Positions 1 to 6,182 of a stretch of 13,789 nt of DNA are shown here, one piece after another (the first letter of the stretch is position 1; each line of letters opens with the position of its first letter). The notes below the pieces were generated by a model that was given only the letters and a program-made list of their open reading frames with translations, ran no database searches and was not told the DNA's origin. Origin of the DNA: DATBFX01 sp036558305 (GTDB lineage: Bacteria > Chloroflexota > Chloroflexia > Thermomicrobiales > UBA6265); assembly GCA_036558305.1 (NCBI GenBank), contig DATBFX010000613.1, forward strand, positions 1-13,789, in the 5' to 3' direction. Position numbers and translations under genes: made by a program.

Positions 1-177
1 GCAGGCGGGTATGGCAGACCGGGGCATGCGGGCACCGCCGCGGTTCGGGCCGGTCCGCCACCGCCCCCCTCCTACCAGAGAGGCGCCCCGCCGCCACGGC
101 CAACCCCCGCGAACAATCCAGGCGAGGTGGCGGCCGACCGCAGGGTTACTCGTTTTGCCTCGGTCGGGAGAACGTCT
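1..177 (+). other. Left edge: open frame with no recognisable domain
   Basis: The reading frame of the first gene has no stop codon from base 1 to its proposed start at 178, so the sequence alone does not prove that the protein begins inside the window. The peptide read here is rich in Gly, Pro and Ala and resembles no domain I know. A GTG at 127 is an alternative start that would add 17 residues. I prefer ATG 178 because GGGAGA lies 6 nt upstream and the residues after it look like a normal N-terminus. Otherwise I see nothing in this stretch. Confidence 0.4.
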
Positions 178-1260
178 ATGGCAGTCACGCGCATTCTCGA
201 CGAAGAAGACCGGCAGATGCTCGAAACGCTCCGCAAGTACGGTCTTGACGACGAGGTCCGACACTACGAGGCGCTGCTTCGCGGTGAGGTTCACCTCGCC
301 GTGCAACCCGAACCAGCGGTGGCGGCACCTACGGGGACAGTCCCTCTCGCCGAGGCGGCGGCCCGACTGGGTCTTCCGCGCAAAGAGATCCGTCGGTACG
401 TGGAGTCGGGTCTTCTGCAAGCGGAGGCCGATCCCACGACGGATGCAATGGTTATTACCAATGCCTCTCTCACGCGGCTGCTCGAAACGCAACGGGTTCT
501 CACCATCGTCGGACAATCACTGCCGGGGGACATTGAGGAATCGCTGAACCCCGATTCGCTCCTGGGGCCGGATGTTTACCGGCGCCGCAGAACCATCCGC
601 GAACGACGAGGAGGAATGACCGAGCCCCAGCCTCCTCGCGCGTTCTCAGGTACACCAACTCCGCCGCCCGGCGACCACGACCTCCGCCTGACTGGAGCGA
701 GCCCGCTGCGCGTCTTCGTCGACACCAGTGTGTACTTCCACAAGAGTTACCAATTGGCGCTTGCGGCCAGCGTGCTGGCCGGTGACCTCGCCGTCTTTTG
801 GTCCGACGAGATCCAGGCGGAGATCTCGCGCGTGGTGGAGCGTGCGGCAGCCACGGCGGAGGAGCGGCGCGTCGCTTATCTGCCTGACAACGAACGGGCT
901 GCTGGAGTCGCCGTCGCACTCGCACGCATCCGCCTCCGCATCAACAGCGGCATCGAATTGCTGCGTCGGTACTTCGATGTCGCCCCGGCCATACCTGTCG
1001 ACGCGGCGGCTGAGTTGACCGACGTCGTCGACGCGGATGATCGTCTTCACGTCCTCGCCGCTCGTGCCGCCGAGGCGCTCTATCTGCTGACGCTCGATGG
1101 ACGGTATCTTCCTCATGGTGCCGTCTTTGTCGGGGTACAGTGTTGGCATCCCGACACGTTCCTAACCCTGTTCTATCGGCAGAACCCAGACGCCTATCTC
1201 CGCGCTCGGCAGTCCATCGAGCTTCTTCCCGAAGGAGTCGCGCAAGGGCTGATGCCCTAA
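178..1260 (+). CDS. HTH domain-PIN ribonuclease fusion protein
   Basis: The 360-residue protein joins a DNA-binding-like half to a PIN (VapC-like) nuclease half. Residues 55-110 look like an excisionase/MerR-type helix-turn-helix (AEAAARLGLPRKEIRRYVE, then a strand and helix). A Pro/Arg-rich linker spans about 120-175. The PIN domain spans about 178-320: D182 in RVFVDTSVYF, E211/E215 in SDEIQAEISRVVE, D285/D288 in DVVDADDRLHVLAA, and D307 in LLTLDGRY give the acidic metal-binding set expected of this Mg-dependent RNase fold. PIN toxins usually stand alone (about 130-150 residues) beside a separate antitoxin; here the DNA-binding part is in the same frame. An in-frame ATG at 616 (M147) behind a purine-rich GAGGAGGA could give a 214-residue PIN-only product. 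The start at ATG 178 follows GGGAGA. No separate antitoxin gene is visible downstream. The PIN call is firm; the cellular target is unknown. Confidence 0.8.
   Translation: MAVTRILDEEDRQMLETLRKYGLDDEVRHYEALLRGEVHLAVQPEPAVAAPTGTVPLAEAAARLGLPRKEIRRYVESGLLQAEADPTTDAMVITNASLTRLLETQRVLTIVGQSLPGDIEESLNPDSLLGPDVYRRRRTIRERRGGMTEPQPPRAFSGTPTPPPGDHDLRLTGASPLRVFVDTSVYFHKSYQLALAASVLAGDLAVFWSDEIQAEISRVVERAAATAEERRVAYLPDNERAAGVAVALARIRLRINSGIELLRRYFDVAPAIPVDAAAELTDVVDADDRLHVLAARAAEALYLLTLDGRYLPHGAVFVGVQCWHPDTFLTLFYRQNPDAYLRARQSIELLPEGVAQGLMP
608..618 (+). promoter_or_regulatory. Possible internal ribosome binding site and ATG in the HTH-PIN gene
   Basis: GAGGAGGA at 608-615 directly precedes an in-frame ATG at 616. 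Pairing through the first GAGG leaves 4 nt to the ATG; pairing through AGGAGG leaves only 1 nt, which is short. The bases at 616-619 read ATGA, the form of start/stop overlap common between co-translated genes, but the TGA is out of frame here, so the two domains are read through as one protein. This could be a secondary start, or a relic of a two-gene arrangement. Confidence 0.35.
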
Positions 1261-1317
1261 CCAAGAGGGCCTGTCCGATCTCCTGCATGTCGGGTCGAAT
1301 CGACGGGCAAAACAGGA

Positions 1318-1347
1318 GCGCCCCGAGACCGGCCGGTCTCGGGGCGC
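1318..1347. terminator. Perfect 30-bp palindrome, probable bidirectional terminator
   Basis: Arms GCGCCCCGAGACCGG and its exact reverse complement meet with no mismatch (centre 1332/1333); in RNA the loop would be about 4 nt on a 13-bp GC-rich stem. It lies 57 nt after the stop of the HTH-PIN gene and 37 nt before the stop of the convergent Tat/SH3 gene, the expected place for a shared terminator. No T-run follows on either strand, so an operator or another role is not excluded. Confidence 0.65.
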
Positions 1348-1384
1348 GTGCCCCTCGGTTGCCCGCCCTTCCCGCAGGACGGCG

Positions 1385-2212
1385 CTAAGATGAGAGCGTG
1401 AGGTATTGGGCGGAGACGTAGCCTTCGTCGCCGGTGTCGGGGTTCTTGACCGGCAGCCATTCGCCGCTGGCGGCGCCGGTGACCGTGAGCTTGGTGCCTT
1501 TCGGGACGACGGCGACCACGTCGGCGTCTTCGGAGGGTCCGGCGCGGAGGTTGACGTCGGCGGTGGTGACGACGGTCGAGCCTTCGGTGGCGGCGGCAGT
1601 CTCGATCGTGCTCAGCCCGTGACCGAGGAAGACGTAGACCAGGGTCGAACCGTCGCTACCGCGCAACCAGCCGATGCCGGTGTAGCCGGACCCGTTGCGT
1701 TCGCGGAGCCCGACGGTCAAGTCGTCTCCGGTGCGCTGGCCGCCGATTTCGCCGCAGACGACCACGGTTTCGTCGTCCTTGCTGACCTGGACGACGATGG
1801 AGTAGGTCTGCTTGATCAGGTCGTCGAGTTTGACGCGAACGGTCGTCGCGCTCTGGTAGACGGCGGCGGCCGTCGCCGCGCCGACGGGCGGCCCGTCCGC
1901 CGCCACGTCGAACAGGGAAAAGGTCGTCGCGGAGTCGGGGGTCTCGCAACTGCCGGCCGTGATCAGGGCCGGGAAGGGCGGCTTGATGGCGGCGAGTTGG
2001 GAAACGGGACGCGCGACGGGGACGCAGGCACCGCCGGTTCCGTTTCCCCCGGCGACTCCCCCGGTCGTGCCGTCGCCGCCGTCCGCGCGAACGGTCGCCG
2101 TGCGTGCCAAGAACCCACCGGCGGTGACGGCGGCGAGTCCGCGGAGAACGCCACGGCGGGACCGGCCGCGCGCGAGCGTGCGCGCGATGCCGTCAAAGCG
2201 GCGGGCGTCCAT
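1385..2212 (-). CDS. Tat-exported protein with C-terminal bacterial SH3 domain
   Basis: The 275-residue protein is probably exported by the twin-arginine route: R19-R20 in SRRGVLRGL are followed by a hydrophobic stretch to about residue 38 and a likely cleavage after VRA (residue 43). A Gly/Thr-rich linker follows. A middle domain (about 90-205) has a pattern of VRVKLDDL, then VVVCGEIGG and GSGYTGIGWL, then a Thr/Val strand; I do not know its function, though I believe this layout recurs in exported Thermomicrobiales proteins. Residues 213-275 form a bacterial SH3 (SH3b) domain with the typical VNLRAGPS start and a GYVSAQYL end; such domains often bind cell-envelope polymers. The start is supported by AAGGAG 9 nt upstream. 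It is monocistronic, convergent with the HTH-PIN gene. Export and SH3 are firm; the role is open. Confidence 0.82.
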   Translation of the reverse strand: MDARRFDGIARTLARGRSRRGVLRGLAAVTAGGFLARTATVRADGGDGTTGGVAGGNGTGGACVPVARPVSQLAAIKPPFPALITAGSCETPDSATTFSLFDVAADGPPVGAATAAAVYQSATTVRVKLDDLIKQTYSIVVQVSKDDETVVVCGEIGGQRTGDDLTVGLRERNGSGYTGIGWLRGSDGSTLVYVFLGHGLSTIETAAATEGSTVVTTADVNLRAGPSEDADVVAVVPKGTKLTVTGAASGEWLPVKNPDTGDEGYVSAQYLTLSS

Positions 2213-2536
2213 CGGCGATCGCTCCTTCCTGAGCAGGCACGGCGGAGGTGCTGGGCCGGGGCAGCCCGACGAAGAGACGCATCCGTCTCGGGAACACTTT
2301 ACTCTTTAGCGGCCGAATTGCAAGATTTGCCTCATTGTCAACGATACGTACGCGACCAACGTCGAAAGAGTCGGTACCGTACCTCGTTCGTTCATCACAA
2401 CCGATCGGTCCAGCAATTTTTCGCTCCGAGACACGCATCCGGGACCCGCAGGCCGCGGCGATCGATGTTGTTGCACGCTACGACACTACGAGGTCGAAAG
2501 AGACCGTCCTGGCGGTCGGTGATTGGCGGGGCGCGT
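2213..2536. other. Gene-free spacer, less GC-rich than its flanks
   Basis: This 324-bp spacer separates the start of the Tat/SH3 gene from the end of the Nudix gene, both on the minus strand. No reading frame in it looks like a protein. It is visibly richer in A+T than the flanking genes around 2290-2430 and holds the likely promoter of the Tat/SH3 gene. The 10-mer GTCGAAAGAG occurs twice as a direct repeat (about 2360 and 2492); its meaning is unknown. No hairpin strong enough to call a terminator for the Nudix operon was found. Confidence 0.5.
2296..2323 (-). promoter_or_regulatory. Candidate sigma-70-type promoter for the Tat/SH3 gene
   Basis: On the minus strand TTGCAA (2323-2318) and TAAAGT (2301-2296) are 16 nt apart; each matches four of six bases of the -35 and -10 consensus. 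A perfect TTGACA also lies at 2341-2336, but at 17 nt it faces a poor -10 (ATTCGG). Either way the 5' leader would be about 80-100 nt. This is a consensus reading only. Confidence 0.3.
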
Positions 2537-3010
2537 CTACGATGCCGCCGCGGGCACACTCGCCAGTGCGGCCTCGCACCAGGCGACGACCTCGGCGGTC
2601 AGTTCTAATTCGGGCCACTGGGAAGGGGCGTACCACCCGACCTGATCGCGCGGGGCAGCCGGGTGGCCGGTGGCGAAGTAGACGAGGTCGATGTGCTGGT
2701 GACCGGGGGCGATGTCTTCCAGTTGGATACCGGCGGGGCGGCGGAGTTGGCGGGGGAGTTCGGGGCCATCGGCCGGGATCGGCGGTGTGCCGAGGAGGGC
2801 GATCTCAACCCCGGTCTCCTCCCAGACTTCGCGGACGGCGGCTTCGTCGGGCAGTTCGTTGGGCTCGATGTGACCGCCCGGCGGCAACCACCGCCCGAGT
2901 TTGCGGTGGTAATGCAGCAGCACGCGACCGGCGTGGACGACGAAGACCGCGACGCAAAAATCGCGGGTCACCGCCGTGCCGGCGGGACTCGACGGTGCGT
3001 GGTCGCTCAC
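2537..3010 (-). CDS. Nudix hydrolase
   Basis: The 157-residue protein carries a complete Nudix box at residues 46-68: G46, five residues, E52, seven residues, then REVWEETGV, matching GX5EX7REUXEEXGU exactly. Nudix enzymes hydrolyse nucleoside diphosphates linked to another moiety, with Mg bound by the Glu residues of the box. The core begins at about residue 15 (VTRDFCVAVFVV), and LLHYHRKLGRWLPPGGHIE is typical of the group. The substrate cannot be read from the sequence. The start is taken as the GTG at 3010 because it overlaps the upstream stop as GTGA, which suggests translational coupling; no good ribosome binding site precedes it. A longer frame continues upstream to 3127, but it runs inside the 2TM gene and encodes only Gly/Arg/Ala-rich sequence. 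Last gene of the three-gene minus-strand operon. Confidence 0.88.
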   Translation of the reverse strand: MSDHAPSSPAGTAVTRDFCVAVFVVHAGRVLLHYHRKLGRWLPPGGHIEPNELPDEAAVREVWEETGVEIALLGTPPIPADGPELPRQLRRPAGIQLEDIAPGHQHIDLVYFATGHPAAPRDQVGWYAPSQWPELELTAEVVAWCEAALASVPAAAS

Positions 3011-4035
3011 GAAGTGGCGGTCGGTTCGTCGGCGGGAGGCGGCGGCGCCGGTGCCGGTTCGGCCGCCGGCTCGTCCATTTCCCGCCGTGCCAGCCAGGCG
3101 GCCGCGGCCGCCTCGACCCACGTCCAACGGGCGTCTTCGCTCATCGCCGGGGCGTCACCGCCGCGCGCGTCGTCGCTTGCCGTCGTGGTCGGGTGAGCGG
3201 TCCCGGGCGGCGGCACGGTTCCGTTGGCCTTGGGCGAGGGCGGCGACGCCTCCGCACCGTGCGCCAACCCGTTGGTCGGCGCCGGCCACGTCCCGTTCGT
3301 CGCCGGCGGCGCTGCCGGGGCCGGGATGGTGGCGGGTTCGGCACCCGGCCAGGTATGGGCCGGACCGGCCGGTGTCGCGCTCGCGGCGGCGGACGGGACC
3401 GTGGGCATCGAGCCGTTCGCCGGACGCGCGGTCGGCGAGATGTGATCGCGCGCGGTCGCCATCATCTCCCGCGTCCGCCGCGCGAAGAGCGTCCCCCAGT
3501 CGGTGATGCCGGGCCCGGCCACGCCGCTCGCGGTCGCGCGCTCCGGCAGCCCATCGTCGCCGTTGGCCACGGCGTTCGGACCGACGGCGTCGCGGACGAT
3601 ACGGACCGATTCCCGCAGCCATCGCCGCGCCCATTCTTCGGTCGTGGCAATGGCGGTCGCGCTCCGTACCGGTGACGATTCGACCGCGACCGGCGAGGGC
3701 ACCGGGGCGGCGGGCACGGACCAGGAGCGCGGCTGGGCGGTGCGGATCTCGGACGCGGCGGGCGATTCGCCCATCCGCATCAGCCGCCAGGCCGCCCAAC
3801 CGGCGGCGACGGCGGTGGCGTGGAAGACGACGACCAGTCCCCAGCGGCGGAGCGGTTCGTCGACCCAGATGTCGCTCGGCGAGCGAATCAGGTTCCAAAG
3901 GAGCAGGCTGACCAGGGTGACGAGGTAGACGCCGACGTGGAGCGAGAGCAACCCCGAACCGAGAACCCACCGCATCAGGTTCCGGCTGATCTGTTCGAAC
4001 CGGTCGTCGGGTTCGCGTCGGCCGCGGTCGTCCAT
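3007..4035 (-). CDS. 2TM-domain membrane protein with long disordered Pro/Ala tail
   Basis: The 342-residue protein starts with a short charged segment and DRFEQISRNLMRW, then two membrane helices (about 29-50 and 65-88) joined by a loop with SPSDIWVDEPLRRWG. This matches the bacterial 2TM domain, small two-helix modules often found beside or fused to signalling proteins. Residues 90-342 are rich in Pro, Ala and Thr with two more ordered, helix-prone stretches, about 133-152 (TTEEWARRWLRESVRIVRDA) and 302-322 (ARWTWVEAAAAAWLARREM). The latter may be an interaction motif. No enzyme domain was seen. ATG 4035 is chosen because GGAGA precedes it by 8 nt; the frame is open further upstream without a better start. 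It lies 52 nt after the DinB-like gene and overlaps the Nudix gene by 4 nt. Function unknown. Confidence 0.75.
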   Translation of the reverse strand: MDDRGRREPDDRFEQISRNLMRWVLGSGLLSLHVGVYLVTLVSLLLWNLIRSPSDIWVDEPLRRWGLVVVFHATAVAAGWAAWRLMRMGESPAASEIRTAQPRSWSVPAAPVPSPVAVESSPVRSATAIATTEEWARRWLRESVRIVRDAVGPNAVANGDDGLPERATASGVAGPGITDWGTLFARRTREMMATARDHISPTARPANGSMPTVPSAAASATPAGPAHTWPGAEPATIPAPAAPPATNGTWPAPTNGLAHGAEASPPSPKANGTVPPPGTAHPTTTASDDARGGDAPAMSEDARWTWVEAAAAAWLARREMDEPAAEPAPAPPPPADEPTATS

Positions 4036-4087
4036 CGTCGTGGTCTCCACGTTGCCGGTCGCCGGGGGACCGGAGACGGTCAATCGC

Positions 4088-4534
4088 CTATCGTCCGGCG
4101 AGGGGCGCGGTGATCGCCTGCAGGCGTCGCTGGTCGTTGGCAACCAGGTCGCGAATGACCAGCCGAATCGTGCGCGGTCCGGCGTCGGTCGAATCCCACT
4201 CCGGGTCCGGCAGACCGCGCAGCATCGCCAGCGTCGATTCGCGGGCGGTGCCGAACTGGGCGATCAAGGCGGCGGTGGTGTCGTCGTCGCTCTCGGAGCC
4301 GATGACCCCCTTCTCGTCTTCGGCGACCTCCGGTATCGGTTGCCCCGTCGTGACACGCACCTTCAGCGCCTGGGAAAACCTCAGTTCGTCGTCGCGCAAC
4401 CGGCGCAGCGCATCGCGGACGGTCCCGCCCGCATCGGTCGCCGCGCGCAGTTTCTCCTCGGGTTGCGGTCGGACCTGCAAATTGAGGGTCCGGTAGGTGG
4501 CGACGAGACCGTCGATGAGCTCCTGATCCGGCAT
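4088..4534 (-). CDS. DinB-like four-helix protein, metal ligands not conserved
   Basis: The 148-residue, mainly helical protein resembles the DinB/YfiT-like four-helix superfamily: an initial helix ending in AATDAGGTVRDALRRLRDDELRF, a middle helix ARESTLAMLRGLPDPEWD, and a last helix RTIRLVIRDLVANDQRRLQAI. Many members bind a metal with three histidines and act in thiol-dependent transferase or damage-related reactions. Here the usual His positions are not His (RDDE in helix 2, NDQRR in helix 4), so a catalytic metal site is unlikely. ATG 4534 has GGAGG 7 nt upstream, a strong signal. It is the first gene of the operon with the 2TM protein and the Nudix hydrolase, and diverges from the zinc-ribbon gene. 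The family call is moderate. Confidence 0.62.
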   Translation of the reverse strand: MPDQELIDGLVATYRTLNLQVRPQPEEKLRAATDAGGTVRDALRRLRDDELRFSQALKVRVTTGQPIPEVAEDEKGVIGSESDDDTTAALIAQFGTARESTLAMLRGLPDPEWDSTDAGPRTIRLVIRDLVANDQRRLQAITAPLAGR

Positions 4535-4603
4535 CCGAGCCCCTCCCTCTCACGCGGTAGAACGCACGAGGCGGGCCAAACGGATCGCTCGCCTCGCCTA
4601 CCG

Positions 4604-4679
4604 ATTCTACACGGAACGGAGGCGTCAGGCGTCAGGCGTTACGGACCGTTCTCCTGACGCCTCTCGTCCGCCCTATACT
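4604..4679. promoter_or_regulatory. Divergent promoter region with 11-bp dyad
   Basis: A -10-like TAGAAT on the minus strand (4609-4604) faces the DinB-like gene and a TATACT on the plus strand (4674-4679) faces the zinc-ribbon gene. Between them an 11-bp perfect inverted repeat, GAGGCGTCAGG at 4619-4629 and CCTGACGCCTC at 4653-4663, places one arm about 10 nt outside each -10 box, over the -35 zones. A short direct repeat of GGCGTCA (4621 and 4628) and an inner ACGG-A-CCGT (4641-4649) lie within. The -35 boxes themselves are weak. Reads best as a shared operator for a repressor or activator; a hairpin terminator is less likely between two gene starts. Confidence 0.4.
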
Positions 4680-4747
4680 ACGGTTTGCGGCGAATGGTGG
4701 GCCCGCGTGGCGATGTCCGGCTGGCGCCGGTGGTGGGGCGAGAGGGG

Positions 4748-5134
4748 ATGACGAACAGTTTTGCGGCGGTGCCGGCGCGCGATCGCCTGCACGCCCGGAC
4801 GCCGATGCGGTGTCCGGTCTGCGACGGCGAGTTGCGGAATGTGCTGATCCGCGACCTCGGCGGGGTCACGGCCGATCTCGTCTGGCAGCTCCACGCCGGC
4901 GAGTGCCCGGAGCACGGCTGGTTTCAGGCCGAAGTGATCTCCCGGCCGCCGCGGGAGATCTTCCCGGTCGAGCGCCCCTTCGGCGTCGCCCGCCGCCTCG
5001 TCCTCGACGGGGACGAAATCTTCGCCTTCGCCACGGTCTGGAACGACGCCCCGCCCGAGGTCAAGCGCTCGCGGGTCGATCCCCTCGACCCGCGCTACTG
5101 GCGCGTCCGCCGCCTGGTGAACGCCCGGCGCTAG
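4748..5134 (+). CDS. Small zinc-ribbon protein of unknown function
   Basis: The 128-residue protein has CPVC at residues 22-25 and CPEHGW at 53-58, so C22, C25, C53 and H56 could bind one zinc ion. The remainder (FPVERPFGVARRLVLDGDEIFAFATVWND, then DPRYWRVRRL) is compact and looks folded, but I do not recognise the family. Start choice is uncertain: ATG 4748 follows a purine-rich GAGAGGGG without ideal spacing, TTG 4685 and ATG 4694 lie upstream in frame, and ATG 4805 would begin only two residues before the first CPVC. The gene is 67 nt upstream of the PycTM-like gene on the same strand, so the two may form an operon under the divergent promoter. Confidence 0.6.
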   Translation: MTNSFAAVPARDRLHARTPMRCPVCDGELRNVLIRDLGGVTADLVWQLHAGECPEHGWFQAEVISRPPREIFPVERPFGVARRLVLDGDEIFAFATVWNDAPPEVKRSRVDPLDPRYWRVRRLVNARR

Positions 5135-5201
5135 CCTACCCGCCGGGTGGGCCGGTTCCCGCGTCCATCCTCACCAGCGCCCGGCGAGGTCATCGACCAC
5201 G

Positions 5202-5756
5202 GTGAGCGTCTCCCACGGTCACGACGAGGTGGAGCAGCGGTTGTTGAGCATCCTGGCGATGGTCAACGACTGGCTGAAGTTTGCCGAGACCAAAAACGCC
5301 GGGCTGGTGGGTTTGGGGTCGGCGGGTGCGGCCGTCGCCGCCTCGTTTCTCAGCCAGGCGGATGATCGGGTGCTCACGGTCGGGTTGGGGATCGCGGCGG
5401 TGCTCCTCTCGATCTGCGTGCTGATCGGGCTGGCGTCCTTCTTCCCGCGCACCAGTCTCGCCCGGTACCTGACGCACGACGCCGGTCGACCGGGCGCGGC
5501 CGACAACCTCTACTACTACGGCCACCTCGCCAGGTACGCGCCGGCGGCCTTGGTCGAGGCGATCGCCCGCGACTACGCCCAGACCGGCTACACCGACGTC
5601 GTCCACGCCCGCAGCCGCGACGACCTCGCCGCCCAAATCATCGTCAACAGCCGGATCACGCTCGCCAAACTCCAACTCTTCGGGATCGCCACCTGGTTCT
5701 TCGCCGCCGCGGCGGTCACGGCACTGATGGCGGTGCTGGTGGCGGTGGTGACGTGA
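5202..5756 (+). CDS. Pycsar-type effector-like membrane protein (PycTM-like)
   Basis: The 184-residue protein has the layout of the PycTM effector family: an N-terminal amphipathic part running into NDWLKFAETKNAGLVGLGSA (residues 22-41), two membrane helices (about 33-52 and 56-80), a soluble loop with NLYYYGHLARY (102-112), then SRDDLAAQIIVNSRITLAKL leading into a last membrane helix (157-182). In Pycsar anti-phage systems such effectors respond to cUMP or cCMP made by a neighbouring cyclase and disrupt the membrane. No cyclase domain is seen in the neighbouring genes here, so it is an orphan, or has another trigger. The GTG start at 5202 has only a distant GAGG; its stop touches the heptamer repeat array. 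The family call rests on motif pattern and topology, not on a search. Confidence 0.65.
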   Translation: MSVSHGHDEVEQRLLSILAMVNDWLKFAETKNAGLVGLGSAGAAVAASFLSQADDRVLTVGLGIAAVLLSICVLIGLASFFPRTSLARYLTHDAGRPGAADNLYYYGHLARYAPAALVEAIARDYAQTGYTDVVHARSRDDLAAQIIVNSRITLAKLQLFGIATWFFAAAAVTALMAVLVAVVT

Positions 5757-5804
5757 GGCGGAGGGCGGAAGGCGGAGGGCGGAGGGCGGAGGGCGGAGGG
5801 CGGG
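5757..5804 (+). repeat. Left heptamer repeat array (GGAGGGC)n
   Basis: Six tandem 7-bp units run from 5760 to 5801: five GGAGGGC and one GGAAGGC (second unit), with partial units on both ends. The array begins at the base after the stop codon of the PycTM-like gene and ends 5 nt before the stop of the four-helix-bundle gene. It is the reverse complement of the array at 6183-6245. Confidence 0.9.
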
Positions 5805-5809
5805 AAATG

Positions 5810-6169
5810 CTACTTGAGGCGGCCGATCAGGGCACGCAGGAGCCAGCTTACCTCCCGCGACTGAAGCAACAGAGCATCCAACGCGGTTTGCTCCAAGAAC
5901 TTGCGACGGGCACCGACGCGAAGCAGTGTCTCGACTTCCCAAAGCGAACCGTGTGCAATCGAGAGGTGGTGTGCATACTCGCGCGTGCCGGTTCGTCCCT
6001 TCCCTTCGGCAATGTTAGCGCGCACAGACACGACCGCTCGACGCACCTGGTTCGAGAGTCCAAATTCCTCGCGACGCGGCCAACCCTCGGTCGCGTCGTA
6101 CACCGCGTCCACGAAATCCATCGCCCGCTGCCATACGACCAATTCGGTGTAATCCCCGCTCCGCTCCAT
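5810..6169 (-). CDS. Four-helix bundle protein (23S rRNA intervening-sequence protein family)
   Basis: The 119-residue protein matches the S23/IVP four-helix bundle family, usually about 115-125 residues: helix 1 YTELVVWQRAMDFVDAVY, then FGLSNQVRRAVVSVRANIAEGKGR (residues 36-59) with the hallmark NIAEG, then REYAHHLSIAHGSLWEVETLL and a last helix to the end. Members occur inside 23S rRNA intervening sequences, as free-standing genes, and as relatives of the Avd accessory protein of diversity-generating retroelements; they are basic, ring-forming proteins thought to bind nucleic acid. ATG 6169 is preceded by AAGGAG with 5 nt spacing, and that site abuts the repeat array. A GTG-led frame to 6277 exists but would only translate the repeats. 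It lies 79 nt after the LuxR-type gene on the same strand and may be co-transcribed. Confidence 0.88.
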   Translation of the reverse strand: MERSGDYTELVVWQRAMDFVDAVYDATEGWPRREEFGLSNQVRRAVVSVRANIAEGKGRTGTREYAHHLSIAHGSLWEVETLLRVGARRKFLEQTALDALLLQSREVSWLLRALIGRLK

Positions 6170-6182
6170 GTTCTCTCCTTCC

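Noticed and set aside
2193..2438. Minus-strand 81-codon frame upstream of the Tat/SH3 gene
   Set aside because: It overlaps the Tat/SH3 start and its ribosome binding site, has no start signal of its own, and covers the likely promoter.
1405..2610. Plus-strand frame of 400 codons opposite the Tat/SH3 gene
   Set aside because: It is antisense to a gene with a clear Tat signal and SH3 domain; the Asp/Gly/Val-rich translation is the mirror of those codons.
4619..4663. Rho-independent terminator
   Set aside because: The hairpin lies between two gene starts, not ends, has a 23-nt loop and no T-run; an operator is more likely.
5760..5801. CRISPR array
   Set aside because: The heptamers are directly tandem, without spacers, and have no associated cas gene; they are a simple-sequence repeat.
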